Assembly (NCBI GenBank): GCA_031761405.1
Contig: JASEVX010000008.1
Location: 44,355,037-44,419,036 of the forward strand
DNA: 64,000 nt
Origin: Serripes groenlandicus
Taxonomy: Eukaryota > Mollusca > Bivalvia > Cardiida > Cardiidae
Direction of reading: 5' to 3'
In this document: positions 40,740 through 52,002 of the stretch, piece by piece
Layout of the letters: each line of letters starts with the position of its first letter
Numbering within the stretch: position 1 is the first letter of the stretch
Notes under the pieces: model-generated
Told to the model about the DNA's origin: nothing
The model's input: the letters and a program-made list of their open reading frames with translations, nothing else
The model's database searches: none
Program-made: the position numbers and the translations under genes

Positions 40740-42210
40740 CTAATACCAATTCCTTGAGCGGATCTGTCTGCAGCAGCACGTCGAGAAATCGAAGAATTGT
40801 ATATCGGTCCCTGATGACTGAGATATCGCCAGTCCAATGGATGCAACTGGCATTTGAACCTTTTAAAAGACGGCTTAGTACACTATATGTTTAGGGACGT
40901 ACCTTAAATGAATCACTACATATGTAAACACTAAATTGCATAATCACTTATTCCGTTGTTTTTCTTTAAATGATGAAACATTCAAAACTGTAACGTGAAA
41001 CAAGGCTATTGCTGAAATATAATATATATATATTTTTAACTAAATGTGTAATACACTTAATCCTGTATACAAATACAACACTAGTGATTACTATACCTGT
41101 TATATGCACTCCGTAATATAATGTTTAATTACACTATGTTTAGCAAGCTAAACAAAAAAATGGATGCATTAAAGAGAAAGATATTTTACATACCCGTTTA
41201 AAATCGACCGTTTATGTCGGGTTAGCGATCCATTCCATGAATGTGTTTTGTTCGTTTCTTTAACTTCCTAGTTGAAGGTTTTAGTGAATCAATCTGATTG
41301 GCTGGTTGTTATAATAGTATGGTAATATTGGGTATTCCACAATGCCAGTCCCGAAACCCTTCACCCTATATGATATTGTGTCGCCGGCTTTTGACAATTC
41401 GGAATAAAAGATATCTTCACTTATCGAAGCGAGTTGAAAATATTGTGGGGGAAATGCAAAAATGATTAGTTTGTAGGGGTCTCTAAAGTGGTCTGCATGC
41501 GGTGAAGTGTTAAGTTCCGAACTTTGTATAGCCGCCCATTTTTCATATGTTCACGGTCAATAAATTAACGCTATTTAGAAACCATGGTGGGTAAACTATA
41601 TGTAGTTTGTATGAATAGTGTTAAGGTCGATTTCTTATATGTCACTGCGTTGCCCGGGTACTTCCCCGTGACATTGATGAATTAGTCGAAATATTATTCC
41701 CGCAACCCTGAGTGCCAGGTACAAGATACAAGATATTTATTTCGCAATTTAGGCCACCGGCTCATTATACAACATAATAGATAAGTATATGCAATAAATA
41801 GTGGTGAAATACATTATAACACTGACATGTGAAGTTGAGAAAGAATTACGATATTGAAAGAGCCTCGCTTCTTAGTTTGAATGAATATTGCAGTATTGTA
41901 AACATCAGACTGGATATTTGTATTAATTATTGCTTAAAAATGTGTCCTATTGTTTATCCAGAAGCGCCGAGGTACAAGTCTTTGTAACGATTCGACCGGG
42001 ATCGTTCATGTAAATACAGACGTCTATAACATAAACAATGATCAACGTACAGTGCCAAACAATCTTAGCAGTTTCTAAACTGTTCTTATATTTACGATGG
42101 TAAACAGAAATGTTCATCGGAATTTAAGGGTTATTGTGTCTTGAGCATGTATGTATAGCATGTCTTTTTGTTATTGATTTTAAAATGTTTGACATGACTT
42201 ATGTTACATA
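40740..42210. other. Intergenic, no recognised element
   Basis: AT-rich single-copy-looking sequence. A minus-strand donor-like site (GTATGT) near 41190 could mark a non-coding first exon of the GTPase-kinase gene, unproven. Confidence 0.35.
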
Positions 42211-42214
42211 TATA

Positions 42215-42430
42215 TGAGCCGTTCCACGAGAAAACCAACATTATGGACTCTGCGTAAGGTATCTACCCGGATCAGCCTAAGCATGCCGCGCAGGCTTACC
42301 CGGACAGACGCTTTTCGCCTCCTTTGGATTTTCTGTTTCAGGAATCAAAACTCTATAAATCTATCGAACTGAGACGGTATGTGTCGACCCGGATGGGCCT
42401 GCACGGACTGCGTAGAAGTCGCGTCAGACG
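42215..42430. mobile_element. GC-rich MITE, right end truncated
   Basis: TGAGCCGTTCCACGAGAAAA, ACCCGGATCAGCCTAAGCAT and GAGACGGTATGTGTCGACCC; it breaks off near GGACTGCGTAG. Confidence 0.88.
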
Positions 42431-42517
42431 ATTAAGGGTCTGTTTGCATCCGCGATAAGTGAAGACCCTGATGAACTTGTGCCTCCGCATCGTCCCAGTA
42501 CTTCTGAAAAAAAGTCC

Positions 42518-42730
42518 TTAACTCTTTTAGCGCCATAGGCCATATTGAGGCTTTTGCAAACAATACTGATTCAGGTGAGTCAGCTCGTAACGAGCTGTCT
42601 CACCTGAAATCAGCATTGTTTGCCTTTTATTTATTAAAATACTTCAAACTTTTATTACATGAGAAATGGAGGCGCCCGATTTTGAACATGGAATAGTCTA
42701 CTTCAAACAATTCGGCGCTGAAAGAGTTAA
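42518..42730. mobile_element. CTCTTTCAGCGCC-type MITE with TTAA flanks
   Basis: TTAACTCTTTTAGCGCCATA to TCGGCGCTGAAAGAGTTAA. Central GTCAGCTCGTAACGAGCTGT. Confidence 0.93.
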
Positions 42731-43274
42731 TGTCTCTTCTGACAACTGGTTTTTTTTATATTGTTTTCAGCTTACTCTCATCAGGTCCATCCGACAAAAA
42801 ATGTTACTAGAATGTTCACACCAAAGAGACCACATTTTGAACCGATGAGACTCACATCTATTTATAGTATATTTGGAAATTACCAATCAAAGTTTCAACA
42901 ATATACGAACTGTGCTCTTACAAAACGCACTATCTTAAGCTGATGTTAACTTGGACATGGCACATTTAGATCAAGTCGATGTGTGATACGGGTTATATTT
43001 TGATTTTGTATTATATAACCACTACACTTGAACATTGATTCTGATGGGATCCCAGTCTATGATTATGTCATTTGGTATTAGCCCTCACCGTTTGTAATGT
43101 CATACAATACAATTCCCTTTTTTGTCGAATATCGGCGGATCTGTCATAAACAAAGATCGATAGATCGCATTCAATTCTATATTGTTAAAATGTCATCGAG
43201 CCAAGTCATGCGACCAAGTGGTTTACAATTGTATATTGTATGCCTATGTTCTTTATCATTGTGTTGTACATTTC

Positions 43275-43525
43275 GGGCCGAGCCCCGGTAGCTCAGTCGG
43301 TAGCGACGGGGGCTATCAATGCGGTAGTTGTGAGTTCGAACCCCGGCTCGGCCAACAGCCTTTCCAACGTTTTACTAAAGTAACTGCGATTAGCTTCATT
43401 CAATGGGATAATAGTTTAGTGTGGAAAATCAGTCAGCAGTGGCTTAGACAAACTATTTCATGGAGAACTGGCCGCCGTCATATGATTGAAGAAATGTTGA
43501 AAATGGGGTTACATGAAAACCATGT
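43275..43525 (+). mobile_element. SINE family 1, full tRNA head
   Basis: GCCCCGGTAGCTCAGTCGGT + AGCGACGGGGGC (A box) and GTTGTGAGTTCGAACCCCGG (B box), then CCAACGTTTTACTAAAG and TGAAGAAATGTTGAAAATGG. Confidence 0.9.
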
Positions 43526-43544
43526 ATTCTTTCTGCTACTATAA

Positions 43545-43782
43545 CTGAGCCGTCTCCACGAGAAAACCAACAGTATTGCCTCTGCGCAGGTTAATCCGGG
43601 CCGAAGCATTCCGTTTCAGGGGGATAGAGGTATAGAGTAATGATTCCTGAAAAAAAAAGGAAATCCACAGGTGGTGAAAAGTGTCTACCGGATTAGCCTG
43701 CGCGGTATGCTTAGGCTTATCCGGGTCGATACTTTACGCAGAGACCACAATGTTGGTTTCCTCGTGGAACGGCTCAAATCAG
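43545..43782. mobile_element. GC-rich MITE whose right end seeds a tandem array
   Basis: TGAGCCGTCTCCACGAGAAA at the left and CCTCGTGGAACGGCTCAAAT at the right. The right end is also the start of the first 43753-44561 repeat unit. Confidence 0.9.
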
Positions 43783-44561
43783 TTATTTTGCACATCATTA
43801 ATGTTTTGCAATGTTGCACCTTTAAGACGTAACCCTTATGTCACTACACCATATACAGGCGCTCGAAAGTAAGTACGCAAACAATAAAGCCGTATTGGTT
43901 GTCTCGTGGAACGGCTCAAATCAGTTATTTTGCACATCATTAATGTTTTGCAATGTCGCACCTTTATGTCATTACACCATCTTCAGGCGCTCGAAAGTAA
44001 ATACGCAGACTATAAAGCCGTATTGGTTGTCTCGTGGAACGGCTCAAATCAGTTATTTTGCACATCATTAATGTTTTGCAATGTTGCACCTTTAAGACGT
44101 AACCCTTATGTCACTACACCATATACAGGCGCTCGAAAGTAAGTACGCAAACAATAAAGCCGTATTGGTTGTCTCGTGGAACGGCTCAAATCAGTTATTT
44201 TGCACATCATTAATGTTTTGCAATGTCGCACCTTTATGTCATTACACCATCTTCAGGCGCTCGAAAGTAAATACGCAGACTATAAAGCCGTATTGGTTGT
44301 CTCGTGGAACGGCTCAAATCAGGTATTTTGCACATCATTAATGTTTTGCAATGTTGCACCTTTAAGACGTAACCCTTATGTCACTACACCATATACAGGC
44401 GCTCGAAAGTAAGTACGCAAACAATAAAGCCGTATTGGTTGTCTCGTGGAACGGCTCAAATCAGTTATTTTGCACATCATTAATGTTTTGCAATGTCGCA
44501 CCTTTATGTCATTACACCATCTACAGGCGCTCGAAAGTAAATACGCAGACTATAAAGCCGG
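43753..44561. repeat. Dimeric tandem repeat, 270-bp period, 3 copies
   Basis: Alternating ~142-bp and ~128-bp monomers starting TTGGTTGTCTCGTGGAACGG at 43753, 43895, 44023, 44165, 44293 and 44435. The long form has an extra ~14 bp around AAGACGTAACCC. Open frames inside are repeat translations. Confidence 0.95.
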
Positions 44562-44713
44562 CAGGCTCACACGAATCCGTCAGGAAAAACTCCACACAAC
44601 CTGATGGATCGCCACGAGAACCAACCGTAAGGCATTTGCAACCTGTGTAGCTATAGATCAACCAGCGCATCAGTGCAGTCTGTTCGGTCTCTACCGGAGG
44701 TCCAGATAAGGAG

Positions 44714-44845
44714 GGGATTACAGCTCTTTTACCCACAATATCTCTCATATCATCCAACCAAACCCTATGATGTGGTTGAGTATCCGCAACATAGGGTTTG
44801 GTTGGATGATATGAGAGATATTGTGGGTAAAAGAGATGTAATCCC
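44714..44845. repeat. Near-perfect hairpin, 56-bp arms
   Basis: CACAATATCTCTCATATCAT + CCAACCAAACCCTATG pairs with CATAGGGTTTGGTTGGATGA + TATGAGAGATATTGTG around a 20-nt loop. A diverged relative lies at about 62015-62110. Confidence 0.93.
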
Positions 44846-44850
44846 ATTAA

Positions 44851-45073
44851 CCCTTTCCCTCATATAGACGCTTTCTGACGTCAGTGCAGCAAACGGCGTT
44901 TTAAAAACATAGTGACAAAAGAAGAAATTGCTCAAAACGAGCAATTTCTCCTTTTGCAACAATGTTTTCCACTTTTAGTCATAGGTTATCCATTTAGTTA
45001 TAGAGATTTTCTATATTTTGACAAAATATGTTCAAAGTCGTCTGCTGCAGAATTGTCGTATGAGGGAAAAGGG
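44851..45073. mobile_element. CCCTTTCCC-type MITE
   Basis: TTAACCCTTTCCCTCATATA, AGAAATTGCTCAAAACGAGC + AATTTCT hairpin, GTCGTCTGCTGCAGAATTGT and GAGGGAAAAGGGTTA. It directly follows the hairpin. Confidence 0.9.
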
Positions 45074-45274
45074 TTATCTAGAGCTCTGCTGAGTATACAC
45101 TGTTCTCCAAGAAGTCATTGGAGGATTCATAACATTTCTGTAACAAACTTCACTATCCATTTGGATCCATCAGAATAGATACGTAGGTACGTCGGTCTGT
45201 TTCAACACATGTAAGAAATACGCTGAGGTTGTTCTTTCCTCGTTCATCACTCTTTTACACGAGTTATAATAACG

Positions 45275-45487
45275 CTTCTCAACCCTTTCTCTCATACAAC
45301 CGCATTTGGACGCGTCTGCACCACTTTTTAAAACATTGTGACAAAAGGAGAAATTGCTCATCACGACGAATTCAACTCTATTCGATTAGCATACCTTCAT
45401 TTACAAAAGTTTTTGTCTCCATATTTTGGTATTAATGTTTTTAAATTCGTCTGCTGCCAATTTGTTGCATGTGGGGAAAAAGGTTGA
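45275..45487. mobile_element. CCCTTTCCC-type MITE, diverged
   Basis: AACCCTTTCTCTCATACAAC, AAAAGGAGAAATTGCTCATC and TCGTCTGCTGCCAATTTGTT then GTGGGGAAAAAGGTT. Confidence 0.75.
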
Positions 45488-45734
45488 GGTGCATTTTCCC
45501 CGATATATCCCACATTGTTCCTGTTCGTATGGCGTGTCTGGTTATAAAGCTGTTTTACGACAGCATATCGTATTCAATGTAAATAATAGACGCACTGCAT
45601 GTTCTGTCAGTAACATGATCCACATTATACGTCGAATGATATGAGAAATGCAGACCGCTTTGTGTTATCATATACAAAACACTTTAAACATGACACCACA
45701 GACGCTTGCAAATGTATACGAATATAACGGCCCT

Positions 45735-46110
45735 TAAACATGCGACCTGGCAAGTGCTCGAACCTTGGGCGTTTTGATCCGAAGGCGAACGCTCTACCTC
45801 ATCGCTATAATAGCTAGCTCTATAACAAGGCAGCAGTTTAAGTGTCCACTTATACATACATCTTGGCTACATATACCCCCTCCAAATTTGAATTCCCGGA
45901 GTCTTTGATTGTTGTGAAACGCTCTCTAGGCTATTCCTATGTAGCCCAACGCTGGGCGACATTGTAAAAAGTCCTTAAAGATCCGACCTGACCAAGGCTC
46001 GTACCTTGGACCTTTCCATCCGAAAACGAACGCTCTACCACGTCGCTATAAAAGCTAGCTCCATAGCAAGGCATTATAAGTGTCCCCTTTTACATATACC
46101 TTGGCTACAC
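45735..46110 (-). mobile_element. Two tRNA-headed SINE copies in direct repeat
   Basis: About 45735-45880 and 45970-46110 both read, on the minus strand, GTAGAGCGTTCG then a B-box-like GGTTCGAGCACTTG or GGTACGAGCC, followed by GTCG and a TTAAGG end. Confidence 0.6.
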
Positions 46111-46114
46111 GAAC

Positions 46115-46790
46115 ATGCATACCTGTGTGTAATATGAGCATTTATTATCTGAAGTATTCATTCAGTTTTGTTATTTGAATTAGTTCTATTATATCCCTCA
46201 TCTCGGGTAGATCACGAGAGTAGCTTCCTAAAACGCAGTATATGCCGCGGTCTAAACTTTTTCTTATATCAAATAGAACGAAATATTTAGCTGAAGCTAT
46301 TCCGTTTAGTATATACGATACACCTTACGAATATGTATCTATTGTTGATTTCAATGGACGGTATTGTTCATTTTCAAACCGTATATATCTCAAAGGAATA
46401 AGTGATTTTTAAGGCGAATCACCCTTAATGCATTCATCTAGCATTTATATCGAATATTCCTTTCAAAATTAACATTCTAGTTTACACATTTACGAAAAAT
46501 CGATATTATACTTATATCAATTCCTTCATACGGGAACGGTATAAAGTAATGGAGATAGATCAATGTTTTCAAATAAACCGACCTACAATGTAGGCTACAT
46601 ATATATGCAAGGCAAGGTTTACATGTATACTGGAAACTATACTTTAATTACCGATTGCGTGTGTGCTTGACACATTGGTTAAGAAACATACAACATACAA
46701 CCTAAGATTATATCATTATTACCTGCAGAGTTACAATGGATCAACAAATGTCTAAAGAATTAAATCTTACCGAAACTTGTTCAGCCAACG
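46115..46790. other. Gene-free AT-rich stretch
   Basis: No frame, hairpin or repeat recognised. Confidence 0.4.
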
Positions 46791-46794
46791 AGAG

Positions 46795-46979
46795 GAATCT
46801 GCCGTGACCGAGTGGTTAGCATCGGGGATTAGGACCCCAGTAGTAGGAGCTGTGGTCATGGTGGAATGCGATTGGGCAAGGCACATTTCCTAGCCTAGTA
46901 CTGGTTTGTTTACCCAAGAATCATGGGATTTTGCTGGGTTTTTGAGCCGTTTTCAACATTGTTTCCGTTATATCAGTCT
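46795..46979 (+). mobile_element. SINE family 2 (tRNA Ser/Leu-like head)
   Basis: GCCGTGACCGAGTGGTTAGC is a class II tRNA-like A box. Body GGTCATGGTGGAATGCGATT, GGCACATTTCCTAGCCTAGT + ACTGGTTTGTTTACCC. Interrupted at its 3' side by a MITE. Confidence 0.85.
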
Positions 46980-47367
46980 TTAACCCTTTCCCTCATATTG
47001 ACGCTTTCTGACGCCTCTGCAGCAGACAGATTTTTGAAAAAACATACTAACAACAGAAGAAATTGCACAACACGTGCAATTTCTCCTTTTTTCACAATGT
47101 TTTCCACTTTTAGTCATGGCATTACGGTCATGGTGGAGTGCCCTTGGGTAAGGCACATTTTCTAGCCTAGTACTGGTTTGTTTATCCAGGGTCATGAATA
47201 AGTGAACTGTCCCCGTGATATAACTGAAATATTGTTGAAAGCGGCGTAAAACCCCTATAAATAAATAAATAAACCTTTAGTCATAGGTTATCCATTTAAT
47301 TATAGAGATTTTCCATTATTTACAAAATATCGTCTGCTACAGAATTGTCTTATGGGGGAAAGGGTTA
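46980..47367. mobile_element. CCCTTTCCC-type MITE split by a SINE insertion
   Basis: Left part 46980-47118 (TTAACCCTTTCCCTCATATT...CACTTTTAGTCAT) and right part from about 47276 (CCTTTAGTCATAGGTTATCC...GGGGGAAAGGGTTAA). The duplicated TTTAGTCAT brackets the insert. Confidence 0.9.
47119..47275 (+). mobile_element. SINE family 2, 5'-truncated, inside the MITE
   Basis: ACGGTCATGGTGGAGTGCCC, CTAGCCTAGTACTGGTTTGT, GAAAGCGGCGTAAAACCCC and an AAATAAATAAATAA tail, bracketed by TTTAGTCAT. Confidence 0.9.
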
Positions 47368-47369
47368 AA

Positions 47370-47525
47370 GCAACTGGCTGCTGTTCTACATATACCATTA
47401 TACCATTGGCATTTGTCTCATTGCTTTATGCCAAACGTCGTAAATATAGTTTGCGGAACTTGGGTTCGTACCCAAAACCCCCCTGGATTAAAAAGCCGTC
47501 TCGGTATCGACTGTCCTAGTGTAGA
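47370..47525 (-). mobile_element. SINE family 1 remnant
   Basis: GCAACTGGCTGCTGTTCTAC, GCCAAACGTCG and CTTGGGTTCGTACCC, CCCCTGGATT. Same layout as 38890-39184 but diverged. Confidence 0.65.
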
Positions 47526-47849
47526 CGTGTCTATTACAGCTTACAAACTTAAATGAATGGTGCCTAAGGATGCTGCTCTACAGAAGGCTTATGGAGCCTT
47601 CAATGACTAGTTTACAAACAGTGCATTTCCAGCTCAGACTGTACTGCTCTGACTAATATGAATATACACAAATACCTTTCAGATGGTTTTCGAAGAGCGA
47701 GTGCATCTCAAATGTTTTGTTGTCCTTCTGCATTTACAACATTGTAGAAGTCTCAGATATAGATATACAGTTTCAACTAGTATTGCTGCCAACACATCTT
47801 GCAAATCGTCCGCTACTATCCATGTATTCATCAACCGTCTAGTAGTTAT

Positions 47850-48145
47850 ACAATTGATTTAAATTGAGGTTAACGACGTTTTCAACTGTTTTTCAATCTG
47901 ATGACGGCTGTCAGTTCATCTACTCACGTGTTGTTTTATTTGTTTTCTCGTTCCAGTACACCTCACGACATCCTTCCCAGGCAACAAACTAATGCATACC
48001 TCATTAGTAGAAGACGAATAACGCTATTCACGATGGATGACCTTTGTAAATAATCGTTAAGTATGAATGACAACGGCGGGGATCGAACTTAAGACATCTC
48101 GATGTATTACCCTCGTCGAAACCGACCGAGCTATCGTGGCTCGAA
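47850..48145 (-). mobile_element. SINE family 1, diverged
   Basis: TTGAGGTTAACGACGTTTTC at one end and GACCGAGCTATCGTGGCTCG (reversed tRNA head) at the other; AACTAATGCATACC and AGACGAATAACGC between. Confidence 0.7.
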
Positions 48146-48212
48146 TTTGGTATTAACAATATAGGTCATTTAAGTAAAAAATATTATTTATTTTTCTCAT
48201 TTACCATTATAC

Positions 48213-48402
48213 CTGCCCTGTGTTCCATAGTAAACACAACGTAAACACGTTTTGTCTATGGAGCGGAACGAAACCTACCTGTATTATGCATGTAATCCCG
48301 TCAAACAGGTTTGATTTACCGACTAATGCACGGATTATCGACGAAACCTATATAGGTTTCGCAAAACAGGTTTTGGGTTTGGTGACTATGGAACACAGGG
48401 CT
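48213..48402. mobile_element. Small TIR element, ~190 bp
   Basis: Ends GCCCTGTGTTCCATAGT and ACTATGGAACACAGGGC are inverted. Inner repeats of AAACAGGTTT and GAAACCTA. Seen once here; family unknown. Confidence 0.75.
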
Positions 48403-49196
48403 GTTCCATGGTCTTATGGCACAACAACCTAACCTACTTCATTTACAAACAAATATTACGGTGTTTAACCTGCATTTATGTTTTTAAGTTCAACGTAATA
48501 TCGGATTGCCAATCGTTAGATACGTATCCACTCGGTCATTGTCCCGTCTGCTATAGTCCGATATTAAACGATATACTGTTATGTTGTATTGTCATCAGAC
48601 CGCGGTACAATTAGACATGGTCTAGTTTAGTTTAAACATATTTTATTCAATAAAAGTTACTTAAGATAAAATTACACATTCCAAAAGAAATGTTTTAGAA
48701 CGAAAGCTTGATTTGAGAAAGTTCATCTCATACTGGAGTGCGTACTCATCGGTTGTTTATTTAATTAATTATCGAACTATATGGTAAAACAGAGAAATAT
48801 ATAAAATAATTGCATGATTGGGTAAATATGTAGATATAAGATAGTTAATCAGATATGATGATGACAAGCGTTTGAATAACTATGTATATGGTATTTGTGT
48901 GAAACTGTTAACACCGTACTGTCATGTTTCATACACAAAACTTAGATGATGACGTGGAAAGAATTCTTTAATACCAACAAAGTGGCTAAGTCTCGATTGT
49001 TTTAACAGTCATTAGTATGGAATACATTGGATGTGTGTCTTATTATTGAGTGAACGTTTTCGTTTCGCGTATGTAGGTATGAACCAAACCAAATATCTTT
49101 TCATTGTCGGCAAATGAATATATACGTCAGATATGGATTTGAGACGTGTCAATCGATAAGGGGGTCATTGTGACACCCACGGTTGTCATCATTTAA

Positions 49197-49376
49197 CCCT
49201 TTCCCTCATACGACAATTCTGCAGCAGACGACTTTGAACGTATTTTGTCAAACAATAGAAAATCTCCATAATTGAATGGATAACCTATGACAAAAAGTGG
49301 AAAACATTGTGGCACTATGTTTTTAAAAAGCCGTCTGCTGCAGAGGCGTCAGAAAGCGTCTACATGAGGGAAAGGG
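49197..49376. mobile_element. CCCTTTCCC-type MITE, copy 1 only
   Basis: TTAA|CCCTTTCCCTCATACGAC ... CTACATGAGGGAAAGGG|TTAA, 180 bp. The paralogous site at 50588-50591 is an uninterrupted TTAA. Confidence 0.96.
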
Positions 49377-49763
49377 TTAAAGCTACTTTGGTAAGCAACT
49401 AATGGGGCTACAGGTCTAGCCTTTCGTCAAAAGATGCATTTTTTATGTCTACACAACATATATACAGACAGCGAAGACTCTGATGCGACTTTGCGTATGT
49501 ATACATAGATTCGCCTTCACTTCACGCAGATACACTTAAGACTCTAAATTAGCTTGATTCAGTTCATTAATTTCTCATGTATAATTGGTTTTAATGTTTC
49601 GCACTGAAACTGGGTACACACATCCTCGCTTTAAGGAACATAATTACCCTAAAAAGTACATAATAGGCAATGTTTGAGAACGGGTACAAGGTGACATTTC
49701 TATACATTGTAGGTTCAAAAGAGTCTGTCCACAAGTTTTCAATAGATTCATACAAGCTAATGA

Positions 49764-49966
49764 TTTGTTTGTTTGTTTGGAGTTTAACGCCGCTTTCAAC
49801 AGCTTTGGTCATATCACGGCGGTCAGTGCACCTACCCATGTTTTCCTGGCTTTCCCACACCAGTACTTACACAACATTCTTTCGAAGCCACTGACTACTT
49901 TCTCACATAGATCAGAGGTGAGAGGCAATGGAAAACATCGCCCGAAAGAACGCGCCGCAACCGGGT
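49764..49966 (-). mobile_element. SINE family 1, copy 1 only, 12-bp target duplication
   Basis: Flanked by ACAAGCTAATGA at 49752-49763 and 49967-49978. Body GTTTAACGCCGCTTTCAACA and ATCACGGCGGTCAGTGCACC. Absent from the paralogous copy near 51400. Confidence 0.92.
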
Positions 49967-50069
49967 ACAAGCTAATGAAAGTAATAGTAGATACGTTTAG
50001 ATTTTGATCAGATTGTGTGATAGTACACGTTGATCTGGCTTTAGACTGTACTTAAATAGTAAACTTGCA

Positions 50070-50322
50070 CCTTTTCCCGCGATTATAGACTCTGCATAAT
50101 GTATCAACCCAGATCAGCCTGCGCAATCCGCGCATGCTAATCCGGGCCGAAACATTCCATCTCAAGAGGATAGAGGTATAGCGTAATGATTCCTGAAACA
50201 GAAAATCCACAGGAGGCGAAAAGTGTCTGTCCGCGTTAGCCTGCACGACATGCTTAGGCTGATCCGGGTCGATACTTTACGCAGAGTCCACAATGTTGGT
50301 TTTCTGGTAATTCGGCTTAAAC
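50070..50322. mobile_element. GC-rich MITE at the junction of the duplication
   Basis: TAGACTCTGCATAATGTATC, CCACAGGAGGCGAAAAGTGT, CGGGTCGATACTTTACGCAG and AATGTTGGTTTTCTGGT. The left terminal ~15 bp are degraded (CTTTTCCCGCGATT). Confidence 0.87.
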
Positions 50323-50649
50323 TAAGATTATCACAAGGAAAGAACAGTTAAATACCAACAGCATTGCTAAGTCTCGATTATTTTAACCGACATTAGTATG
50401 AAATACAGTAGATCTATGTGTACCTCATTATTCATTTAAATCGTTTGCTTTTCGTATGTACATGTACATGTAGTTATGCACCAATCCCAATATCTTTTCA
50501 TCGTCGGCAAATGAATATATACCTCGGATATGTATTTCTGAAGCGCCATTCGATAAGGGGTTATAGTTCCTCTCCGGTTGTCATCATTTAAAGCTACTTT
50601 GGTAAACATCTAGTGAGGCTACAGTTCTCGCCTGTCGTCAACAGATGCA

Positions 50650-50858
50650 TTTATATGTGAATGAATGTATATTGTCATTTAGCGCGCATTTAAATTTTAT
50701 TATTCATGTTCCCTGGGTGAACAAACCAGTACTAGGCTAGAAAATGTGCCTTGCCCAAGGGCACTCCACCATGACCGAATTGCCGCGACTGGGGATCGAA
50801 CCCGGGACACCCGGTTTCGAAATCCCCGACGCTAACCACTCGACCACAGCGGATTCTA
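50650..50858 (-). mobile_element. SINE family 2, copy 2 only
   Basis: Minus strand begins GTGGTCGAGTGGTTAGCGTC (tRNA Ser-like) and ends in a TTCATTCA-type tail. The paralogous site in copy 1 (about 49458) reads straight through. Confidence 0.93.
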
Positions 50859-51012
50859 CACAACATATATACAGGCAGCGACGACTCTGATGCGACTGTG
50901 CGTATGTTTACATAGATTCGCCCGTGTCTTCACTTCACGCGGATGCATTTTATACTTTAAATAGCTTGATGCAGTTCATTAATTGTTCATGTATAGCTAG
51001 TTTTCCCTTTAA

Positions 51013-51236
51013 CCCTTTCCCACTTGTAGACGCTTTCTGACGCCTCTGCAGCAGACGACTTTTGAAAACATTGTGACAAAAGAAGAAATTGCTCATGATG
51101 AGCAATTTCTCCTTTTGCCACAATGTTTTCCACTTTTAGTCAGTAGTTATCCATTCATTTATAGAGATATTCCTTTTTTTTTTTACAAAATATGTTGAAA
51201 GTCGTCTGCTGAAGATTTCTTGTAGGTCGGAAAGGG
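51013..51236. mobile_element. CCCTTTCCC-type MITE, copy 2 only
   Basis: TTAA|CCCTTTCCCACTTGTAGA ... TAGGTCGGAAAGGG|TTAA. The paralogous empty TTAA is at 49591-49594. Confidence 0.96.
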
Positions 51237-51667
51237 TTAATGTTTCGGACTGTTTCGTAACTGGATATACACGAGTCCTCGCTTTAAAGAATATAATTAC
51301 CCTAATAATTACATATAACCCAAAGTATGAGAAAATGTACAAGTTGACATTTCTATACAGTGTGGGTTCAAAACAGTTTGTCCACAAGTTTACATAATAT
51401 TCTTACACGCTACTGAAAGTAACAGTAGAAAGGTTTAGAATTTAATCAGATTGTGTGATTGCACAGGCTGATCTACCTCTATACTGTACTTTGATAGCCA
51501 ACTTGCACATTTTCCTATGTACGGGCTCCAGTAAAGAATGCGGAAGCAGAGAATATTAATGAACCGCTACATAACACATGACTTAATGGTATTTGGGGAT
51601 TTTTTTCCTAAATATCCATGTATGTAAAAAATGTTCCGCTTTGTTTTTATCACTTCCTTCTTGTCTT

Positions 51668-51897
51668 TAATCCTTTTCAACATACAACAAAATCTGCAGC
51701 AGACGACTTTGGAAACATCTTCACAATAATAATGAAAATCACCCTAAATGAAGACATATTTATTGAAAAAAGTTGAAAACATTGTGGCAAAAGGGAAAAT
51801 TGCTCATTTGGAGCAATTTCTTCTTTTGTCACAATGTTTTCAAAAATATTTTGCCGCAGAGGCGTCCGAAAGCGTTTATATGTGTGAATGGGTTAAC
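51668..51897. mobile_element. CCCTTTCCC-type MITE
   Basis: TTAATCCTTTTCAACATACA, GAAAATTGCTCATTTGGAGC + AATTTCTT hairpin, and a GTGTGAATGGGTTAA end. Confidence 0.85.
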
Positions 51898-52002
51898 AAA
51901 ATTACCATGAATGTAACAAATGGTCAGCTTTATTGTTATCACTTCCTTCGTCCTTATGTCTTTAAAAAGGGTCATACTACCTTTTCATAACTGTCTTTAA
52001 TG

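Larger units (their letters stand above)
48935..51515. repeat. Tandem segmental duplication (copies 48935-50075 and 50325-51515)
   Basis: Shared landmarks in order: GCTAAGTCTCGATT, ATCTTTTCAT + CGGCAAATGAATATATAC, GATAAGGGG, GGTTGTCATCATTTAA, AAAGCTACTTTGGTAA, CACAACATATATACAG, GCAGTTCATTAAT/TTCAGTTCATTAAT, CCTCGCTTTAA and ATCAGATTGTGTGAT. Each copy has insertions the other lacks. Confidence 0.92.

Noticed and set aside
43278..43350. tRNA-like sequence with A and B boxes
   Set aside because: Many diverged copies with the same non-tRNA body show it is a SINE head; the acceptor stem and anticodon arm do not fold as a functional tRNA by eye.
43681..44650. Series of ~77-aa frames repeated on the plus strand
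   Set aside because: They arise from the 270-bp tandem repeat. The periodicity, not selection, keeps the frames open.
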